64,000 nt of DNA from Phyllostachys edulis (taxonomy: Eukaryota > Streptophyta > Magnoliopsida > Poales > Poaceae): contig CM070567.1 of assembly GCA_036346405.1 (NCBI GenBank), positions 48,471,633-48,535,632 of the forward strand, written 5' to 3'. Below, in pieces: positions 58,606 to 64,000 of this stretch (position 1 is the stretch's first letter; each line of letters starts with the position of its first letter). The notes below the pieces were generated by a model, which saw nothing but the letters and a program-made list of their open reading frames with translations, was not told the DNA's origin and did not search any database. The translations under genes were made by a program, and so were the position numbers.

Positions 58606-59225
58606 CGAAGGCTGTTAGAATCTTGATTCTGAATCAGATCGGAGACACTCCAGTAGGATCGCATTTTAGGATCGAATCATATAATCTAAGATTCTACCTG
58701 ATTCTACCAAAAAATATATTTTTGTTCAACGTGTCGTGTATTCCAAGAGTGATACGAATGTTTATTTGGTCACTTGACATCTAAGTTGATTGATAAATGT
58801 TTGAATCGTAGTTTAGATTCCATGTCATTCAGAGCTACAACTAAAACATTGATTTTAACAACCTTGCCATTACCTGAACATTTTACATAAAAAGTAAAGC
58901 AAATAAATAATTAAATTAATTTTTATTATTCTAAACCTCTAAATCTTATGTCTAACCTACTAATTAGTTAGTACTTATCATACAACTTGAATTGAGAGAT
59001 AACACACAACAAAACACCTAAATCTTTTATAATTTGAGGTGATACGTGATTCTACACGATTCTACCACGTTTCTACCGCAGTTCTACCCGATTCTATGAC
59101 TAGGAGCATGATTCTACCACGATTCTACTAGGTGCGACTCTAGGTGCGATTTGAATCATATTGGTGTTGTAGGATCGTAGAATCGAATGATTCTACGACT
59201 ATAGTCGCGATTTTAACAACCTTAG
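58606..59225. mobile_element. 620-bp TIR element in the hAT gene
   Basis: The left end CGAAGGCTGTTAGAATC and the reverse complement of the right end CTAAGGTTGTTAAAATC match at 13 of 17 bases. ATGCTG flanks both sides (58600-58605, 59226-59231) and the hAT frame resumes across it. The interior has many GATTCTAC words and no gene. A 6-8 bp duplication fits an hAT or Mutator-like MITE; the superfamily is undecided. Confidence 0.75.
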
Positions 59226-59437
59226 ATGCTGCTATTCTTACGTTAGAATTATTCAAGAAAGATATCACATCTTGTAAAGCTCTAATATACGAAGTCAACC
59301 TCTTCAAACCGCATTTTACTATAAGGTTAATAATATGACAAGCACATCGTTGATATAGCAAGAAGGAATCGACGTATGTACTCAACATTGGAGTAAGAAT
59401 ATCCATTGCCCTAGAGTTTGAAACGACATTGTCTCAA

Positions 59438-62400
59438 TGTAACATCCCAATTTTTTGAGCTTTAAAAATCTTTTAAATAGTTAGAAGTGAGAAAATTCAC
59501 CATTTGGATTTTATTTGAATTTAATTTAAAATCTTAATATTGGACTTTGAGTAACAAAATAATTTAATATTACTAAGGTCAACATGAACAATAGTCAAAA
59601 CTATTTTATTTGGATTCTATGTGCTTCGATATATTTTCTAGATTTTTCTAGAATTTTTCCAAGTTCAATTGCTAATTTCTATTGCTTATTTGAATTCTAA
59701 GTATTTTCTAAAATAGAAAAGCAATTAAAATCTCCTAAACAATGTTCGGGCCGATTTCCAACTCAATCGGCCCATTTGTCCGCCGATTCGGCCCAATCCT
59801 CATGTGCCCAATTCCTCAAGACGGAGCGTGAAGACTGCGTCTTACCCCACCGTCCACCGCACCTGCCTTTTTCCCACTCGTGCTCACCCGAGCCTCAGCC
59901 GCTGTCAAGCGGGTCCCATCGAAGCCACTGTTCATCGTCTTCACCCGGGACTCTCGAGTCCGAGTTCGCCGCGCGGCCGTTTGGGCGTTCGTGCCCTGGA
60001 CGCTCCGGGTCGTCCGCATATAAAGGGGATGCGAGCCCTCGTCCTCCGCATCCCTTCCGCCGCCGCTAGAGCCACAGCGTCTAACCCTAGCCGCTGTAGG
60101 AGCCCGAAGATCCCATCTCGCCGCCGCAACTTCGACGAGCAATTCCGTCGCACCCGAAGCCGCCCGAACCTCGCTGACCGCACCTCTGGCATCGCAAGAG
60201 CAAGAGCTTCCTCCTGGTGGCCTTCACTTCGCCGGAGCATCGTCGTAGCCCTACTCCTGCCGAGCCCGGCCCCGCCGCTTCTACCTACCGCCACGGCCGC
60301 TTCGACGTCCTTGAGCACCAGTGAGCACACCTCAAGACCCCGCGTCTTCCTCTACCTCCTCAGACCACCCACCGCCGACTCGCCGCTGTTCACGGAACCA
60401 TTGGTTCCGTCTTGTTGCCGCCGCTTTGTCGCCGCCCACGCCGGCCGCCACCTTGCGGTGCGCGTCACCTCCTTTCCGCTGTGTGTCGTCCACGCAGGCG
60501 CCACGTCGGCGCCCGCGCGCGAGTCGCCACGCCACCAACCCAGATCAATCGGCTCGGTGGACTTGGTCCACCGTGAGTTATAAGTCACCGACGTGGGTCC
60601 CACACGCCGTTTTTTTTTTTTATTTATCTTTTCCGAAATTCTTCACGACGCCAAAGATTGCACAATATTCCGATTTTCTTTTAAGAAATATTCGGAAATT
60701 CGTATAATTCCAATTTTAGGGTTTTTCTTTAGATTCAAACTTCCAAAGCCCATAACTTTTGCATCCTAACTCCAAATCAGTCCATTCAAATTTCTAAATT
60801 CCTATAAATTCAAGATCTATTTAATGGAGATTTTTAATTACTTTTTTGGAGTTGTTTTGCCTCTGTTATTCATTTAGTTTGTTTGTTTGCTTCGCTTATA
60901 GTAGACTTGACGCTCGAGAAGATTTGAAGAAGAAGGAACACAACAAGACCAAGATCAATTCCTAGACCTGTTCCAAGGCAAGTCATGCTTTGACCATGAT
61001 TGAATCCCAGTTTTCTAAATGTTATTTTAATTCAAAGTATTGCATTTTATTTCAAGTACTTATTTAAATACTTTTGGGTTTAGCTATTAAATCCAATCTG
61101 TTATGCCTTCCTTGTATAATTCTTATGCCTTGATCCTTTGTCACCCTAGTTGATATTTAGTTGGTAAATATTGTAGCACCAACGTGGGTTGGTTAGTGCG
61201 ATTAGATTGCTTAGCCATGCCACGAATCATCTATTTATGTAAAGTGCAATTATTAACTTGACTAAGTGACTATGTAACTCTGTGAAAATCTGTGTGTACT
61301 ATGTGTCTTTGTGGCATGTGTTGCACTTAAATCAACTGGGTGGGAAAAATGTTTGGACTGAGGCAAGTGGAGGGAACTGTGTGACATGGTGGCTATGTGA
61401 TATGGGAATGTGAATCTGTGTGTCAAATTAATCTGTGTGCCTTAGTTAGAACAATGGAAGTCTTGCCTCGGTCATTTAAGGACTGAACTTTGTGCGCCAT
61501 TGAACTGAGCCCCTCCAAACGACCACATGCCTGTTATGAGACGGGCCTAGCATAGTAAGATACGAATTCTTGGCATTGATTGCTCAGCAATGAGGTTAGA
61601 CTTTGTGAAAAGGGCGGAGGTGTGTGCTACCATGTAGTCGCATCATGGGCGGTTCACCGCTTCCTCGTCCAACGGTGTGTGTTGTACCATACATCGTATG
61701 GTTTGGTATGACGTAAGCACATCGGGAGCATCTATGTTAAGATGAAGTTTCAAATGCTTTGTTACGATTAGTGCTTGCAACACCGGGTTGTATCTTGTGG
61801 GTAAAGTGTACCAACTCGCAGAGTGTAAACAATCTATTCAATAGTCAAGCGTCATGGTCATGGACAATGCTCGGGGATTTCACACGAGGGGTAGATCTTC
61901 ATAAACTGTGTAGGAAGGGAGCTGTGTGATCTAAATCATATGGCTACGTGAACAATCTGTTTAGGCTGTGTGTGTCTTTGTGAAATCAAACTGTTAAAAG
62001 TATTATTGTATATTTGTTTTACTTGCTTTCAATCTATTATTTGTATTCAACTGTAAATGTTGCATTTCTGCAAAAGAACCACAAAATGCCATTCCCTTGT
62101 AATAAGCCTGCATGTATAATTGCATTTCTGTGGTGTGACTTGCGAGTACGGTGTGTACTCACGCTTGCTTTAAACTAAATCAAGCAGAAGAGGAGTCTTC
62201 GCCAGCATTTGAGGAGGAGTTTATCGAAGGTGCCTGATCGTGGGGTCTTGATCCCAATCGGTTGCCTGTGGTGAATCGATGGGATGCCGCTGCCGTTTCT
62301 GTTTCCGCTGCTTTATTTCTCTGTTAGCCCTGCGTGGCTTAATAAATGTAAACTCGACCATAAGGTCAAACCATTATTTATTAATCAAACTATTCATTTA

Positions 62401-62519
62401 TGTTACTATTCGCTTGTGTGGATCGATATCCATCCTTGTTGATACTATGTGCACTAGCGTGATCCTGGACTAGTGCATTAAACACAGAGGGTCCAGAATT
62501 GTATTTTTGGGTCCCGACA
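59438..62519 (+). mobile_element. 3.1-kb gypsy solo LTR, TSD CTCAA
   Basis: Begins TGTAACATCCCAATTTTT and ends TTTGGGTCCCGACA. CTCAA occurs exactly on both sides (59433-59437 and 62520-62524). A TATA box, GCATATAAAGGGG, lies at 60016 after a C-rich region, and the block GCAGAGTGTAAACAATCTAT is at about 61818. No internal domain remains. It belongs with the Tekay/Del-like long LTRs of this window but is a distinct family. It splits the hAT transposase just before the conserved DNVVSNSRAMD segment. Confidence 0.92.
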
Positions 62520-63187
62520 CTCAAGTAATTGAAAATATTTTGTTTGTAAGACCAAAGTCTTCCACAACTTTGATAATATAGTTCGCAATATTCTCACTTG
62601 TGTGTGCTACATCAATTAATTTGAAACCTATAATTCTCTTCTATGTTTCCTGGTTGTTATTAACATAATGAGTAGCTACACTAAGATGATCCTCCCTAGC
62701 TCGGCCATTCCATATGTCCAAGGTCAGGGCCATCGAAAATGTGCACATACTAAATAGGTCCTTTAATTTATCATGTTGTTCAATATTGTATTTAACTAGA
62801 TTCCTAGTTGTTTTGTCTAGAAACGGTAGAAAATCTAGGATTATGCGCAGTCCTTGTGTAAGTTTCAAAAGTTGTAGACTCCCCAAAACTTAAAGGTAAA
62901 TCCTCAGAAGCAACTAAACGAAAAAGAGATTAACGGGCTACCTTAGGATTGTAGTCCCAGCTATGTACCATACCGTCAAGGTTGTACTGTAGCTGCGTCT
63001 GCCTCATCGCTAATATTTGCTTAGCCTTACATCGTGCAACATGTCTAAGTAAGTGCTCTGTTCCACCTGAAGACTTTGCATACAATTCATGATGACACAA
63101 TTTACAAACAACATATGGTAACCGAACTCCTTGTGCGTCTTCCTTGGTTGTCTTGTCAAAATTCTCCTAGACTCCTGATGTACTCAT

Positions 63188-64000
63188 CCAAGACCTCTTT
63201 GCTCCGGTGGTTGTTGACGAAGATGCCGCCGTAGAGCCTGATGACCATGCTCTTCCTTTCCCTTCCAGTAATAATTCTGGTTGGTTTGAGGTAGCGGCAA
63301 TCTCAAAGGATGCAATATCCTCCTATGAAAGTCGGTAATCAGCAAGAGCAAAGCTACCATGATTTGCCATAACGAAAATTGCAAAATCGAAACTTACAAT
63401 ATTATTTCTTTCATCTTAGCATAACAAATAATAACAATAAAAATATGCAAAAAATACTATCGTATGTCTTTTGTTGACTTGCTGCTGGAATTTGAATTTT
63501 TCAAAATTTGGCACAAATTTTTTGAATTTGCTAAATTATCTCACAATGAATCTAAATTTGCACAACAAAATTCGTAAGAGAGATTGAGGAATAGATGGGT
63601 GCTGAATGAGGGGGGGGGTACGGTGGGTATTTATAGAAAAACAAATCTGAACATGATTCGGGCCAAATAGGCTAATCGGGCTAGATGGGTCGTGCTATGC
63701 CGGGCACGGCACGCTGTGTTGACACGAGGCCCAATGGTCATAAGTGTGCTGACACAGTGGCTGTGCTGGCTCGGCCCGGTCCCACCTCCCTTTTCTCCTC
63801 CCCACGCTGACCGCCTCCGCCTCCAAGACTAGCATCGCCTCGTCTCCGCCCCACCCCCCACGCCCATTTGTGCTTTGTCGCCTCACACGACCTCACCCCC
63901 ACCTCCTACTCCTCAGCACCGGCCTCGCCCTCGATGTTGGTGTTGCTTCAGCCGCCGTCTTGTTCGGTAGGCCTGCTGGGCAGAGGCGACTCAAGCACCA
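63188..64000. other. hAT 5' flank and GC-rich edge; no gene supported
   Basis: Upstream part of the hAT element (possible promoter and subterminal repeats), a G-run at 63610-63618, then C-rich DNA with low-complexity open frames to the window edge. Confidence 0.5.

Larger units (their letters stand above)
55615..63187 (-). pseudogene. hAT transposase gene (BED finger to dimerisation domain), broken
   Basis: Read on the minus strand, pieces join in order. 63187-62520: N-terminus with a stop at codon 7, then a BED zinc finger (YVVCKLCHHELYAKSSGG ... HLLRHVARC), then LDIWNGRAREDHLSVATHYV. 59437-59226: DNVVSNSRAMDILTPML and the CHIINLIVKCGLK block. 58605-58230: AAYKNFYRAMGVCPRKFGLD, LLTEQHWFVAKKILQFFEK. 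56300-55615: FILDPRAKIQGFANVLD (with a stop just before, at about 56288), MYENKLQGVRLQRPPLPP, then the dimerisation domain PMLSILTRDVLTVLVSTVSS and FSLSGRILEERITRL, ending VFEDLYLDNDT. Each gap coincides with one insertion. Besides the insertions it has at least three premature stops. Confidence 0.88.
55200..63745 (-). mobile_element. Large hAT element with three nested insertions
   Basis: A minus-strand hAT transposase gene is spread over 55615-63187. GC-rich subterminal sequence with GGCCCGGCCCGGGC-type words lies on the left (55200-55380) and GCCGGGCACGGCACG on the right (63700-63790), as in grass hAT elements. Exact ends and the 8-bp target duplication could not be read; ATGGCCAAATGGGC and its partner CCCAATGGTCA are candidates. 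Removing the three inserts leaves about 2.9 kb, a normal autonomous hAT size. Confidence 0.7.

Noticed and set aside
59776..60707. 259-codon Arg/Ser-rich frame
   Set aside because: It lies inside the 59438 solo LTR, around its TATA box, and is not conserved in the related LTRs.

Overview
The window looks like intergenic, transposon-packed DNA from a grass (Poaceae) nuclear genome. The evidence is spliced eukaryotic genes with GT-AG introns and GC-rich first exons, Ty3/gypsy chromovirus retrotransposons of the Reina-like and Tekay/Del-like types with initiator-methionine tRNA primer sites, several hAT transposons with exact 8-bp target duplications, Mutator-like and CACTA-like DNA, and GRF zinc-finger and F-box genes of kinds common in grasses. 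The species cannot be fixed from the sequence. No rRNA, tRNA, CRISPR or organelle sequence was seen.

Layout. 1-2000: AT-rich degenerate repeats with direct and inverted repeat pairs. 2009-5068: a broken PTPMT1-type phosphatase gene whose first intron holds an hAT element (TSD CTTGTGGT), which itself holds an LTR-like segment. 5983-7018: a Mutator-like element with about 150-bp inverted ends and a GC-rich core (possible Pack-MULE). 8.1-13 kb: no convincing gene, several minisatellites. 14666-16620: an intact-looking four-exon gene of unknown function behind a TATA box and a 470-bp tandem duplication. 18.6-20.3 kb: a MITE-like element and a 661-bp hAT relic with perfect TSD. 21160-27193: a complete, very young Reina-like chromovirus with 433-bp LTRs and TSD ACCCC, but a broken reading frame. 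28149-28568 (minus): a small secreted proline/serine-rich, probably GPI-anchored protein.

30-38.5 kb: a gypsy-type LTR, then a CACTA-like element carrying a 3.2-kb solo LTR. 38573-39067: a two-exon GRF zinc-finger gene. 39320-40177 (minus): an F-box gene cut inside its F-box by a Tekay fragment. 40178-51081: a rearranged Tekay-type complex (pol tail, full LTR, internal region, 5'-truncated LTR). 52278-53193: a serine carboxypeptidase pseudogene. 55200-63745: a minus-strand hAT transposase gene split by three separate insertions: a Copia-like LTR, a 620-bp TIR element and a 3.1-kb gypsy solo LTR with TSD CTCAA.

The three genes that still look usable are the four-exon gene at 14.7 kb, the secreted protein at 28.1 kb and, less surely, the GRF gene. 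They are not an operon or a pathway. The main story is layered transposon insertion and deletion that has destroyed or truncated at least three host genes (PTPMT1-like, F-box, serine carboxypeptidase). I found no clear new molecular system. The most unusual signals are the young but coding-defective Reina-like element, a palindromic block shared by otherwise diverged LTRs, the dense GGTAGTACC repeats in one LTR, and the triple-nested hAT gene.
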